A stretch of 64,000 nucleotides of DNA from Gnetum montanum (GCA_015680685.1 MNCI01003938.1:314110-378109), one strand, 5' to 3'. Positions 10,864 to 22,005 are shown, counted from the stretch's first letter. Numbers and translations: made by a program. The notes: generated by a model not told the origin, from the sequence alone.

Positions 10864-12102
10864 TACCCCCATGACTGAATAAAAACTCATCCTCGAGTTC
10901 CTTACAAAATATTGGGACAGTATGGGATTATTGACTCAAATCGAACTAATGGGATGACATGTGAACGGATCATCATTACAAGACAAGAAAAACCTGGTGT
11001 TCATGAAAATAAGAGTGAACACCTTATACATTTGACATTAGGCCTTAATTGGCAGTTGAGAAAGAGAGAGAGAGAAAGAAGTTTTGCTATTGCCAATGCC
11101 AAGATTGCACCTTTCGTTGTCCATCCATAAACGTGCCATTGATCTTGCTCCTTACATAGTTTCTTCAGCACCGCTCCATNTTGCCATTGATCTTGCTCCT
11201 TACATAGTTTCTTCAGCACCGCTCCATTCCAAGTGGTCTCTCCAAATCCAATCCATTGTTGCATGATTGGCATTTGTACACACATCACAGTCTTATATTA
11301 GCAAGGGTAAATGAATTTCAATGTAGTTGATACCTTGCTTTGGTGAAAGGTCCATTGGCTGAGTTGTGGTATGGTTGATACAGGTTTGGAGATATATTCA
11401 TGGTGACTACCGAAGGTGTAGGGGTTAGGAGAAAATTTAAAAAATTTGGGTATGGACGCCCATGACTAAGAGAAAACCTTCGGTAGCGATAGAATGGAGA
11501 AAGAATAAAGAACAAGAAGGATGGAGAAAAAGAGACAACTATAACGTTGATGAAATGGATGTCAAGATGGAAATTTTAAGGAAAATAATTTAACTAGTGC
11601 ACCAAATAGGAATGTCAGTGGGTCCTCCCCAAAGTAGGCTCATGCCTTTAATGCCCTAAAAAACCCACATTCAAAGAGTCCATAGGTTCTGAGAATGTTA
11701 CTTTAACAAGACTTAAAGTCTTAACCACAAGAATTTACCAAAAAGAAAACAACGTGTCAACCAAAATATACACTAATGATACAACTAGCAATGAGGTGAA
11801 CCATGGAGAGAAGGATGGAGAGAAGAGAATGGAATGGAATCCCAAGAACAAGGTGGTGTATAGCCCCTTGTGGAGTTCATGATTAATGTGACTTAGTAGA
11901 TCCCATTCCAAGTCTGGCCTCAACAAACCACATCTAGTGACTTCGCATTAATGCATTCAGCCAATCCATCCCCTTGGAGTAACAAGAATGCCTTCACCCA
12001 AGAGCCACCGCCATTCCGATGAAACAAGGAGGAGAGAATGGAAAGCGAGAAGGGCCTTTATTAGAGGGAACATTTTTATTTTAGTTCCATAATCAGTGCT
12101 TG

Positions 12103-12172
12103 TAGTTCAAATGGTTATTTCGTTTAAGGGGTATGCTTTGAATTCTCACTATTTTATTTTTTTAATGTGTTT
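12103..12172 (+). other. tRNA/SINE-like segment antisense to Ath-A
   Basis: Plus strand TAGTTCAAATGG fits the pol III A-box consensus (TRGYNNARNNGG) fully. About 32 nt further, GCTTTGAATTC fits the B box in 8 of 11 positions. A T-rich stretch with a run of T follows at about 12,155-12,172. Ath-D has the same segment on its minus strand at about 51,830-51,890 with a weaker A box. The box spacing is shorter than in a normal tRNA, so this would be a degraded tRNA-derived insert at best. Confidence 0.3.
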
Positions 12173-12609
12173 ATGCATGATAATCACACCATGCAAAGAC
12201 TTTGTTATTTTTATTTGCTCAGCTTCCCGATAATTGAGTAACGTCGAAATGGTAAGAAAACTCAAGAAGAATACATCCAAGCACCCAAGAGAATGACCAA
12301 CAAAAATGCATCAAGTTCCCTTGAAGTCACACCCTTTTCAATCCTTGAGTCCTTCCTTAGTTTGAGAAATACCCAGTCACCAATTTATTATTGTTCTTAT
12401 TTAGGAAGGGACTGTACATTTCCAAGCTGAGAGAGATCATAGAAAATTGAGGATGTATGGATGAAGTGGACTCATTGCCTGCTATGGTAAAGAAACATAC
12501 CTTAGTATCAACATCATAACTTAAAGGTAAAAACCAAACATTAGCAACCAATAGAAAAATAGTTCATACCATCATGAAGAACACTTATTAAATGACAAAC
12601 TTATAAGGT

Positions 12610-12780
12610 GGATAACACACACACACACACACACACACAATGAAAAAGTATAATGATGTTGTAAAACAAAAAATAAGAAAAGTTAAAGAAATGTGTAAAA
12701 CAAAAGTATGTAAAACAAAAATGTGTAAAACAAAAACGTGTGAAACAAAAAGGTGTAAAAAACGTGTAAAACAAAAACTT
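12610..12780. repeat. Microsatellite (AC)n and GTGTAAAACAAAA minisatellite
   Basis: A pure AC tract at about 12,615-12,639 is followed by about six imperfect ~14-bp copies of GTGTAAAACAAAA (12,690-12,780). Both lie in the non-coding 3' part of Ath-A. Ath-D has only a T-rich stretch here (51,255-51,330). Confidence 0.8.
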
Positions 12781-12878
12781 AAAAAGAACTGAGGGCCCCA
12801 AATGATTAGCATAGGTGGCCATCTGCCCCATGACTGAATGGAAAGGGAGAGATCTAAAATAATGAACACCTATTTGAA

Positions 12879-13600
12879 TTTTTTAGAAGTGTCCAACTTC
12901 TCCCAATTAATGTTTTTAGGTTAAGGGGTGGAGTTCAGTGACGCTCATACTACAATGTATATATGCCTTTGTTATGGACATAAGTTGTTCCCCTAGTTCG
13001 TTCCATGCATGTTCATCGATTGCTCTTTCGATTAGTTATCAACAATGAGGTGTCCACTTGTTGTGTGGTTGCTACATACATGCATCTTTGTCTCAAAGTT
13101 TCTAGGGCACACCAATTACATGTAGGAGATGTTAAGCATTCCTCCATGTCATCACCCAATGAGTCACTATATGTGATGTACGGAAATTTCTTCTTCTCGA
13201 TCTTTCCATAAATGTTCACCTTAGATATTTCCAAGGAAAGATCGTGAATTCCTTGGTATGTGTCTATTGTAATTAGCCATGCCCTTCTCATTATAATTGG
13301 GAAGTCCCCTTTGTTGTTGTTAACTTCAATCACCAGGAAATCAACTGGGTATGACCAACCACACACAGTGGTAACGATGTCCTCCACCAATCCCAAGGGA
13401 ATGGTGATGGACTGATTAGCTAGCTCTAGTTGAATATTGCTCTTCTTAAGTTAGGGCAGGTTTCAGGCTTGATACATTTCTCGTGAGATTAAGTTGACTC
13501 CGAAACTTGAGTCAAGAAGAGCCTTATGAGGTTCATTCCCAGTGACTTGAAGGTAGATTAAGGGACTTCTAGGATCAAAGAGTTTCATGAGAAGGTGGCC
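12879..13600 (-). pseudogene. Ath-A protease and post-protease region
   Basis: Minus-strand frame carrying a retropepsin-like LLDSSFGVNLIS (about 13,485-13,523) where Ath-D has LLDSGSGVNLIS, then LELANQSITIPLGLVEDIVT and FLVIEVNNNKGDFPIIM. It continues with LGIHDLSLEIS-type sequence (here QGIHDLSLEIS) and cysteine-containing TSPTCNWCA. The catalytic DSG is altered to DSS. The frame ends at NINWEKLD/SKKFK, where reverse transcriptase should follow, because of the pol deletion. Role when intact: maturation of the gag-pol polyprotein. Confidence 0.75.
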
Positions 13601-14640
13601 TACCTTGATCTAATCAGTTACGATATGTGTTAACATAACCGTATGCATTGAGCTTTGGTATTGGTTTAAAGGGAGTTCCAAAGTGTACATAGACTCAACC
13701 ACTTATGGCTGTGAGAGCTTTTCTGGGCTTTTGGTTCTAAAGAAGGGTCTTCTCTTCTTGTGGTTGTCAGAACTAGTAGTAGCTTGAAGGTTTACAGCTC
13801 TCGTAGCATTACATTGCTACGGTTGAGTGGGGAGTTCCCCTTGCATTGTTGGAGTAGGCGGTATTGGAACTAAGGTGTGAATGAGGCAGATGGATTTGGA
13901 GGATGGTATGGATGTGGAGCATGTCTTGGAGAAGAAGGATTCCTTCTAAAATACTCCCAAACCTGGTAGTGACGTTGTGGAGTTGCGTGACCCATAGAGT
14001 CACTTGGAGAAACCGATTGCTGCACATAGTAGCCATATGGGTCTGGTTTTCGGTAAGGGTATTGTTGTCTTAGAGGTGGCATTCCCCCATGACTATGGGT
14101 GTTTCCACTACTAATGTTGCCCGATAGGTTTTGGCAGAGTTCCACTTGGATAATATGTTAACGGTTGGTGGAACTGCCTTGGGTTACCTTGGGGATAAGG
14201 TAACCTTCGGGGTGTCTACCGTCTGTTAAGTCTCGGGTTGAGTGCATACACCCCAAACTCTTGTAGATGTGAGATGATTGGAAAAAATCCCTTAGGATGG
14301 TCATATTGGCAGATCTCACATCCACCACCATTGTCCATGTCGAAATCCAAAACCTCATCGGAGATATTCATTTTTTTCTTACCCTGGTCACATGCATGGC
14401 CTGAATCTCTTCACTTTTTCTTATCCTTGTCACTACTTCGTTCCTCCTTAGATTCCTCTATAATTTTCAAGACAAGTTCAAGTCTACTATCTAAGGAGTC
14501 CTATATTTGATCTACCTTAGCTACCACTTCCGTTGTTAACTTCTAAAGTGGCAAGGTAATTCTATTCACCAACTCTTCAAGTGATGACTCATCCTCTTCA
14601 TCGCAAAATCTCACTCCCTCTTCTAGAGGGAAGGATCATG
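13601..14640 (-). pseudogene. Ath-A gag, C-terminal part
   Basis: Minus-strand fragments matching Ath-D gag: KIIEESKEERSSDKDKKK (coiled, charged), GCEICQYDHPKGFFPIISHL (about 14,275-14,330, knuckle-like with the last Cys changed to Phe), QESGVYALNP, and a proline/tyrosine-rich tail with YGYYVQQSVSPSDSMGHATP. The N-terminal half is missing at the assembly break. Frames change several times. Gag normally forms the virus-like particle and binds the RNA. Confidence 0.7.
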
Positions 14641-15173
14641 ATTTTATTCTTCCACACTTTCTCTTTTCCATAGCTCCCCTTCTTCTTTAGCTACTTGCTC
14701 CAACAATCGATGAATTTCATGGAATCTAAGCTCAGACAATCTCCCTTGGGCATATGTCCCAAGGGTTCTCCTAGTCTCATGTCTTAACCCATCTACGAGG
14801 TGGGGTAGTTGATCCTATTGTGTGTAACCATGGCCTGGGCAATGATGTAATAATATGTAGTAGTAGGCCATGGAAACATCCAAGGGTTCATGAGTACCTT
14901 GCTTCCATCCTTGGATNCCTACTACTACATATTATTACATCATTGCCCAGGCCATGGTTACACACAATAGGATCAACTACCCCACCTCGTAGATGGGTTA
15001 AGACATGAGACTAGGAGAACCCTTGGGACATATGCCCAAGGGAGATTGTCTGAGCTTAGATTCCATGAAATTCATCGATTGTTGGAGCAAGTAGCTAAAG
15101 AAGAAGGGGAGCTATGGAAAAGAGAAAGTGTGGAAGAATAAAATCATGATCCTTCCCTCTAGAAGAGGGAGTG
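14612..15173. repeat. Near-perfect inverted repeat of gag sequence beside N characters
   Basis: 14,612-14,867 and 14,918-15,173 appear to be exact reverse complements (256 nt each), separated by a 50-nt spacer that includes an N at 14,917. A second N at 15,174 ends the right arm. The sequence is ordinary gag coding for EELAKEEGELWKRES-like residues. Perfect arms in a decayed element plus N at both edges of one arm suggest a misplaced contig, not a biological palindrome. Confidence 0.85.
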
Positions 15174-15174
15174 N

Positions 15175-15819
15175 ATCTCCTATGCTGACGAGGTGAAGGC
15201 TGAAGAGACTAATTAACTAAGTTTAACTAACTAACTAAGCCTTAATTAACATAGCATCAGTATCCATTCCCACTTACTGTTCACACCCTGAACTAATGCA
15301 ACCTTGGTTACCAAATGTTATTCATTGATGGGATCACCAAGCGTAACACATGTGCTCGAAGCAGTTGTACTGAATGCAGTTAACTATGGGAGAAGGGTCG
15401 AGAAATATTTAATCAACTACTAAAGCATTTAAATGATAAACAATAAATAAATTCCTATTTAGCCTATTCCATGCACTGCAAGGGTTATCCAAGAAGTTCT
15501 TCTTTATTGTCATACACAAACTTGTGTTCAGGTACAATATTTTCTTGAATAAAGATCTGTTCACTTTGGAGCTCCTACTGTGGGCACATGGAAATTATTC
15601 TATCTCTACAGAGGTAAAACTGCCAGAGTTTTACTACGGTCTAGGCCTAGAATTAGAAACAAGGGAGAGTCACCTCTTATTTATAGATTTGGCGACACAC
15701 CGTGATATCATATACGCAATATCGCAGGGGAAGACACGATATCGCGGGGGATGCGATATCGCGGCGGATACGATATCACGTATGTGATATCGTGGTCCAT
15801 GAGATATCGTGTCCCATCA
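15175..15819 (-). repeat. Ath-A 5' LTR (truncated at assembly join)
   Basis: Matches 10,199-10,863 almost throughout, including the tract GCTGACGAGGTGAAGG and the U3 GATATC cluster (15,705-15,819). It starts TGATGGGACACGATATC on the minus strand and abuts AATCC (15,820-15,824). The last ~177 bp of the LTR and the PBS are absent at the N at 15,174. Confidence 0.8.
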
Positions 15820-15824
15820 AATCC
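15820..15824. repeat. Target-site duplication AATCC of Ath-A (high-coordinate side)
   Basis: Pairs with 10,017-10,021. Joining the flanks gives a continuous older sequence, TTGAATCC followed by CTAGGG. Confidence 0.8.
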
Positions 15825-16725
15825 CTAGGGCCTTCATGATAAAAATGGGATTCAAGGTGCTCTATCTAGTTCTCATAGATCAACCAAGGACTTAGAAGAT
15901 CCAAAATGTGAAAATATAAAAAAATTTGGATAATGCACAAATAATAAATTTACTTCTATTGAACACATAACTCAAAACTTAAAAATTTATTAAGAAAAGA
16001 ATAAAAAATAAATTAGAGAAATGTATACAAAGAATGGTGCTTGGATGAGCAAAAGGGGGTTCACTTGTGCACATGTTCAAAGCCTATTGAAGCCAAGATA
16101 ATCTACTCCATGATTTGGGTGCTAAGCCACTCTTGGTGTTATTGATCTTTCGTTTGTTGCTACAACCTTGGATCTTCCAATTGGGTGACTACTAGGGGGT
16201 AAGAAAGGTGGAATGTTTGGATGCCAAGTTGCTCCATGCTGGGTTTGGAATCCTAGAAGTGTAGTGTTAACACCAAATCTCATCAAATATCAAGGCCTCA
16301 TTGCTTCCATGCTAGGGTTTAAGAGACTACAAGTATGGGAACTTGTAAGAGTTCTTGAGTGCCTGAAAATTCCATAGGCATGGAGTTGTGTATATGCAAA
16401 TTGCTACTTTTTTGAAATTTTGAAACATGAGAAACATTTCTTGGAACTTGTAAAAAAATGTATGGAACCAATTGCTTTCCATTTTTCTTAAAATTTTTTA
16501 ACCTATAAATGGTGTTGGATTTTGGCTTTTATAGGGCTTTTGGGCCATGACTGGGGCTGAAAATTGGTTGTGCAAAGATTGCAAATGGGCTACAAAATTG
16601 CTGCAAATGGCTGCAAATTGGCTACCAAATTTAGGTCAAATAGATGCCCAAATTTGCAGAGTTACTAAAAATAGTAAGTGCTTTTCTCCATGGTCATTTT
16701 GCTTACTAAAATAGTAATTTGACTA
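15825..16725. other. Older host sequence; no gene recognised
   Basis: Continuous with 10,016 before Ath-A inserted. AT-rich, no conserved frame. Contains TTCCATGCTAGGGTTTAAG-like words (about 16,220 and 16,305) reminiscent of the core of the array at 1-2,880. Possibly leader or LTR of the gag fragment at 8,727, not proven. Confidence 0.3.
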
Positions 16726-17670
16726 TCCTTAATGTGCCTTACAGGCATTCTCACAACCTTTGTAATGTTTAGCATGCTTTGGGTAGCAAACAAAGCCTCA
16801 TCAAGGTCATGATTTTGGTGCCTATGACGCCCTCTACTACCCCTTCATTCATGGTAATGGGTCTCTTTTGAATGCTCATGCCTTATGGCTTGACTTGCCC
16901 AATGGTCCCTACAATCATCATGGTCCCATTGGTCACCTCCATCATGATCGCATCCCCTGTGCTTGTGTTCAAAGCTAGAAGAGGAAGAATATGATGATGA
17001 AGATGAAGAGGAAGGGGGACTAGCACCATCATAATGCCTACCACCTCCTCTTCGATGACCATGATTGTGATCATGATCAAGTTTCTTATTTGCATATTTT
17101 CCATGACTCTCCTCCTTGGATCCTTCTTTATCATTGGATTTGTTCTTACCAAAACTTGGACTATGGATTGTGGATTACAAGTTATAATTTTGACCTACTT
17201 CACCAAAGTCAAAGAGCAGAGTTTTGCTAAATGGAAAACCCCCCAAGAAGGGTTCTCCACCATCTTTTTGGTACAATAGGTATGGGAAATCATTAAACCA
17301 CTTTCCCTTCACAAATTTGTAGCAATGCTCTAGCTATCAATCCCTTAAACATTGTGCATTAATGGGATGATAATCCCTAGCATCACTATCCTACACAATG
17401 TACTCAGCATGAAGTTTCTAAAGATTGAATCACATAAGAGTTTGTTGGAGCATCACAGGAATAGATCAATCATGTGGCAACACAATGTTTCCCTCCATGT
17501 CACGCCACCATAATAGTTCATCATGGTGTAGGATGAAGGTGAAATTAGGTACATACACATTAGGATGACCATATACCACTTAGTATTGTTGGGGCACCTA
17601 CTAATTTACTCCATTAGATTTTGACATAAAATCACTCCTATGAGAAGAAGACATCTTGTATTTGAAGACA
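16726..17670 (-). pseudogene. Ath-B gag, N-terminal half
   Basis: Minus-strand translation matches Ath-E gag: VYVPNFTFILHHDELLWWRD and MEGNIVLPHD, HAEYIV, then a histidine/serine-rich region (DHDHNHGHRRGGGRHYDG followed by a serine run) and ALFATQSMLNITKVVRMPVR. Ath-E has the same order (VYVQPNECIPKFTFILH, DLEGNIVLPLDRSI, AEYIVHD, GGGPPSSSPSSS, ...LLAT). Several stops and shifts. Similarity ends near 16,726. Confidence 0.7.
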
Positions 17671-17790
17671 AGAAATGCATTTTTCTTCTTTAAATTGTTG
17701 TAGTTACTTTAATATATCATATGACTTTAGGTTCATTCCAATGATCTTGAATAATTTTTCACTAAGTCCTAGATAGTGCATGTAACTACA

Positions 17791-17811
17791 GGTCCCTAGC
17801 AATGATGCTAA
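17791..17811 (-). other. Primer binding site of Ath-B (tRNA-Asp type)
   Basis: The minus strand reads TTAGCATCATTGCTAGGGACC, a mutated form of TTGGCACCATTGTCAGGGAC in Ath-D. That in turn resembles the TGGCGCCGTTGCCGGGGA motif known from Athila elements primed by tRNA-Asp. It directly follows the LTR end. Confidence 0.6.
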
Positions 17812-18662
17812 TTATGAGTGGCAAGGTACCCCTACAATCAACCATATGAATCACAAGAATTCATGTGTGAGCTAGTCAAATTTTGAAAACCTTAAGTTCC
17901 TAAGTACATTGGTTCTAGGATGTGAAATTTAATTGTGACAATCATTGTCTTTTCAACTACACTTGTGGAGCCTAATTGTATGGTTAAGTGTAATTGAGGC
18001 ATTTAATTTTTATTATTTTTTATTTTATTTTTCTATGATTAAAAATAGGTTGAAACTCAATTTATAATCAATTCAACTAATCTAATTGCTAATTAAAAAT
18101 TAACTACCCTAACATAAGTATTTGATCCCATCTTTCATGCACATCTTGAACACATATAATGCTATTGGGTTACCAAACGTTAAGCATTGTTGGGATTATC
18201 AAGAGTTATATGCATGCTCAAAGTGGTTGTACTTATGTGCTTAATTAATTCTATTTAATTGAACTAGCTTCCTTTAGCTTAACTACTTTAGAGCATTAAA
18301 GAAAATTGCATAAAACATTAAGTGGATGAATAAAATATTTAAGCTAGCCAAGGTGCTATAAGTTTTGTTCAGAAAGCTCATTTTTATTGCCACACACACT
18401 ACCATGCTCAAGTACAATAGCGGTTGAATACAGATCTATACACTCAATGACTCCTATTGCAGGCACTTTGGAAAATATTCTAACTTCGAAGAAAAAAAAC
18501 TAAAAGAGCCCTGCTATGCTATGACAAAAACTATATGGAAACTGTGTGCCCAAGCACTATATTTATAGGTCGGCACATATCTCATGATATCGAATATTTG
18601 ATATTGCATCTTGAAAACTGATATCAGATACTTGATTGCAGCTCTGATATCGGAGCCCTACA
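17812..18662 (-). repeat. Ath-B 5' LTR
   Basis: About 851 bp. Shares with the other Athila-like LTRs the U5 end GGGGTACCTTGCCACTCAT, the words TTGGTAACCCAATAGC and TTGGGATTATCAAG, a minus-strand CCTATAAATATAG TATA box near 18,575 and GATATC motifs in U3 (18,577-18,655). More diverged than Ath-A, so older. Confidence 0.7.
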
Positions 18663-19433
18663 AAATGAGATTCACCACTCTTAATTTATCTATTTATTTT
18701 CTTTTTTCAAGAGGTAAACCTAATTCTATGGTGGTGGTTATAGCACATCTAGAATATTAAAACATGATTATATTGTCAAACATATCAGAGACAAAATTAA
18801 AATTTTAGAAAACTAGAAAATTAACAAAAAAATCCATACAAAAGTGAAGCAATTAAAGTTACCAATACAATATAAAAGACAACCTTTCATACAAACCAAT
18901 TAATTTAGGAAGATCAAAACATTAAAATAGGAAATAAAAACATAATATTAGATGAATAATTCTATTAAATGAATACAGTTGAGTGGTTGAAGATATTTCT
19001 CTTCAAAAATCACCATCATGATTGTGAAGAAAGAAGAAATAATTTGTAATAAACCTTAGAACTTCAATCCTATAATTGTAGTTCTTGTTTGAAGACTCAA
19101 AAAATCCCATAATACTATAAGGCATGAAGGTCAAAGGTAATAAGAATTTATGTTTGTATCACTTCCATTTTTTCCAAATTTGAAAAGTTTGAGAAATTAC
19201 ATCATGAATGGACATGAAATTCCAATGTGTACCAGTCATGCCTACAAACTACTACCAAAATGATTGGATAGTAGGATATTGAAATAAATAATGATTAATA
19301 GTTTTAGGTTGTGTCCTACACCTCATACAAAGCTCCCTTGTAATCAAACACTTATGTTATAAAAGAACACTCACATGTAATTTTTCATACAAAAATTTGA
19401 ATATAAAAATTTTGTATTTTGAAATAATAATAT
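18663..19433 (-). pseudogene. LINE 3' part: RT C-terminal zinc-binding region
   Basis: Minus-strand frame contains EKLHVSVLL, RELCMRCRTQPKTINHYLFQ and YPTIQSFW, a match in order to the zf-RVT region of plant LINEs (LPVGxxLxxRGI, CPxCxxxxETxxHLFxxCP, xxxW). It then runs QIWKKWK and MPYSIMGFFESSNK as in the usual IPLFVLWGIWKxRN end. It joins the RT part beginning at 28,675 once the BL element is removed. Many stops. No clear poly(A) tail is seen near 18,663-18,710. Confidence 0.7.
19429..19433. repeat. Target-site duplication AATAT of BL (low side)
   Basis: AATAT here pairs with AATAT at 28,675-28,679, exactly outside the TGTTGG...CCAACA/TGTTAG termini of BL. It lies inside LINE coding sequence. 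Confidence 0.85.
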
Positions 19434-20715
19434 TGTTGGTGACCGTTTGGGACGCGATCGCCAACAAGTGTCCTTGAACAGGATTTAGGTGCTTGCTAGT
19501 CTCTGGCAACACCAAGGCCCAAATACCTCCAAATAGACTCAGTAGTTAATGTGAGTATGTGTGTGTGCTGTTGTGGTGTGCAATTGTGAAATATGAATGA
19601 TTGTGTTGTGTATAAAACTACAAATGACTTATCGTAAAGAGATTCAGCCAACTTTGCCAAGTACTATGAGTTGTTGAGAGTTCCTATTTTGTTTAATTGC
19701 CTAGTATATGCGGTCCTTATAATACCTACTTGTAACAAATAAAATTTTGCAAAAACATTTGAGCACAACTCCATGAATCTACTTCTAATTTTCCCCAGAG
19801 AAAGAGATAGTTCCACAAGAAAACTAGAAATAGAGCAAGATTCAATGGAAATAGCCAGAAAAGAAAGCAGATTTGTGTTGGCCTCAAATGTTTAAACAAG
19901 ATCAAATGACATGAGTAAAACCTTCACAATAAAGCTATCCCAAATTCAATAACTATGAATTGTTCAAACTTCCAAGGCTCAAATAAGCAATTTCTTCAAG
20001 AAAATCCTACTACGTTACCAAAAAATTACTACGTAAACTATCACGTACGAGACTCCATTTTGGCTAGATAATGGATGTCAACAATTGCATTCAACAGAAC
20101 CTTCAAAATACTTGACAATTTCTGATTGAAATACCATGAAGATTCACTTTAAAGATAAAAAGAAGCTATTCTGGTCCCATCAAAATACCAAAGATTTTCT
20201 GAACCCTCTTGACTATTGAATCATTCAACGGCATGACTACAAGTAGAGGCTCTCTTACAATGATCTCAATAGCAGTTCTTATACATTGCATGATAACCAA
20301 ATTTACTACTAAAATGCTCTTAAGGCTTTCAAGCACAAGCGCTTCTATGGCAAAATTTTAATAGAAATTTTCAATCGTACAACAAGAACAATAAGAGCGA
20401 TCTAAAAATCCCAAAATTACTTGCCAATGATGATACTATCTAAACCACTAGCTAAACAATTTAAAAAAAATAAAAATAAAACATAACTCATAGGACTATG
20501 ACAAAGAGGCTGAACTATTTTCTTTATCAAGCCATCTTACAAGAAATCTTTCACAATTTCTTCTTTACAATGCTCTTCCAAAACCCAAAGTGTGTTTCTA
20601 AGTGAGAGCTTCTAGTCTTCCCAAAGTGTCTTATCTTCTTACCCCTGAAGCCTTTTTATAGGGTTCAAAAGGTAGTTACATTCAAAATATCTTTGCTAAC
20701 TTCTCTTCCAAGTAA

Positions 20716-20790
20716 CTTGCCCAACAAGTTAGGAGATTACTTACCCAACAAGCTAGGAGATTACTTGCCCAACAAGTTAGGTAAGTTACA
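20716..20790. repeat. 24-bp tandem triplet in BL 3' LTR
   Basis: Three copies of CTTGCCCAACAAGTTAGGAG plus ATTA, the second unit with TTAC CC and GCTAGG variants. The same triplet is at about 26,608-26,680 in the other LTR, so it predates insertion. Confidence 0.85.
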
Positions 20791-21304
20791 AAAATTTTGG
20801 GTGATTGTAACCACCATAGAGATAAAAAAGCTATAGCTGACAAGTGTCCCATTTAATTGACAAGTGGCCCTTTAGTCGCCAAGTGGTCACCATGGAGACA
20901 AAAAAGCTATAGTTGACAAGTGGCCTTTTTAATTGCCAAGTGTCTTCATGGTAATTAAAATTAAAATTAGTTACAAATATCATAGTTGTAACTATCATAG
21001 GAAGTTACAACTTCCATAGGAATAAAAGGGATAATAGCCAAATGTCACCTTTATATAGGATATTACACAAATATCCCATAACTTTCTTTTCCTGTTTAAA
21101 TCATAGTAATAGAGATAGTAACCATGGAGTTGTTGCATACATGGATGGGTTAATATAAAAATGTATATGTACGTGTGTAATATTTGTCCATCTTTCTTAT
21201 GCTTGGGACCCATGATTTGCTTCCTGCCTACCATCAACCTCTATCTATCCAAATCATCTGTGAGTTAAAGGATTTGAACCTGCAAAATGCATTAAAACAA
21301 AACG

Positions 21305-21652
21305 TTATTCCATGGTAGTTATATCCAATAACAATTTCGACATAAATGGTGGGACCTCTACATATTGATTCAGAAATTTTGCTAAAGTAATTCCTGCTAA
21401 AAACACGGTGAATCCTAGCTTAGATTTTTCTATTTTTTCCGTAGTCCATGGATTAACTTCCCTTAGCACCTTCCACATGACGGAGTTGGACTTGAACCCA
21501 GAACCAAGCGTAATCTGCCACAGCCGATCACTGCAACGGAGGCACCTCTTTGCGTCCAAATACATGGCCCGATTAGCCAATACTTGAACCAAATTTACAG
21601 TGTCACATTTTATTGTTGAAACAACACTAGTAAAGTAGCTTGTAATGAGCAA
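21305..21652 (-). CDS. Unrecognised 115-residue open frame in BL 3' LTR
   Basis: An open frame, [20 protein letters not shown] at the start, with a cysteine pair (RCLRCSD) and a hydrophobic C-terminal part ([19 protein letters not shown]). The copy in the 5' LTR (27,313-27,546) keeps the first 77 codons and then has a stop. Conservation between LTRs simply reflects recent duplication by reverse transcription, so it is not proof of function. It may be another captured exon, or chance. I do not recognise a family. Confidence 0.25.
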   Translation of the reverse strand: MLITSYFTSVVSTIKCDTVNLVQVLANRAMYLDAKRCLRCSDRLWQITLGSGFKSNSVMWKVLREVNPWTTEKIEKSKLGFTVFLAGITLAKFLNQYVEVPPFMSKLLLDITTME

Positions 21653-22005
21653 AACTATGCTGAAACCCTAAACCTGTGAGGGGAAAACTCGTACAGCTTG
21701 CCACACGGTGAGAAAATGACAAGGCTAACCTTGGCATCGCACATAATGGAGAGTTCGTATGCCGTTTTTCAGCAGTCCATTTCGGTGCTCTAATAAAGTC
21801 ACCTACATCACATTCTTAATTCTCTTCATCTTCTTCTTTCCACACATGATTTTCGCTTGCTTGCTTTCTTGTCAGATGCTAGCGGATCAGCCTAAAGATG
21901 TCTAATCGCCAATGATTAAGTCTAATTTGCACTGCAAACAGGCACTAGATGGAGAAATTTTTGCAGAATGCAGATGCCAATCTCTCTGCTATTCGTGAAA
22001 AGTCA

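Larger units (their letters stand above)
10864..12878 (-). other. Ath-A 3' non-coding region between deleted pol and 3' LTR
   Basis: Collinear with 51,178-53,124 of Ath-D: the shared GGAGATGGCCACCTATG block is at about 12,815, and AACTCGAGGATGAG at about 10,895 matches AACTCAAGAACGAG. No env-like frame is open. It holds an (AC)13 microsatellite at about 12,615-12,639, about six ~14-bp repeats built on GTGTAAAACAAAA at 12,690-12,780, and a 46-bp duplication around the N at 11,180. A tRNA-like A-box/B-box pair lies on the plus strand at 12,103-12,153. Confidence 0.6.
10022..15819 (-). mobile_element. Ath-A: Athila-like LTR retrotransposon lacking RT, RNase H and integrase
   Basis: Minus-strand element with a 3' LTR (10,022-10,863), polypurine tract, ~2-kb 3' non-coding segment, protease, gag and a truncated 5' LTR (15,175-15,819). 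The AATCC duplication proves the outer limits. Compared with Ath-D and Ath-E, the frame stops shortly after NINWEKLD (about 12,880) and jumps to the post-integrase sequence. Reverse transcriptase, RNase H and integrase are therefore deleted. The 5' LTR end, PBS and gag N-terminus are missing at an assembly N (15,174). It would depend on proteins from relatives. Confidence 0.85.
16726..18662 (-). mobile_element. Ath-B: 5' end of an older Athila-like element
   Basis: Minus-strand 5' LTR (17,812-18,662), primer binding site (17,791-17,811) and gag N-terminal half (17,670-16,726), then a break into unrelated sequence. No 3' half is found in the window. It lies against the 3' end of the split LINE at 18,663. 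Confidence 0.7.

Noticed and set aside
12588-12869. Minus-strand frame rich in Cys, Val, Phe and His
   Set aside because: It is a translation of the (AC)n tract and the GTGTAAAACAAAA minisatellite.
14612-15173. Large inverted repeat considered as a foldback transposon or MITE
   Set aside because: The arms are gag coding sequence of the surrounding element and are edged by N characters; an assembly error explains it better.
16883-17152. Met/Ile-rich minus-strand open frame considered as a protein
   Set aside because: It is a shifted frame of the His/Ser-rich Ath-B gag region.
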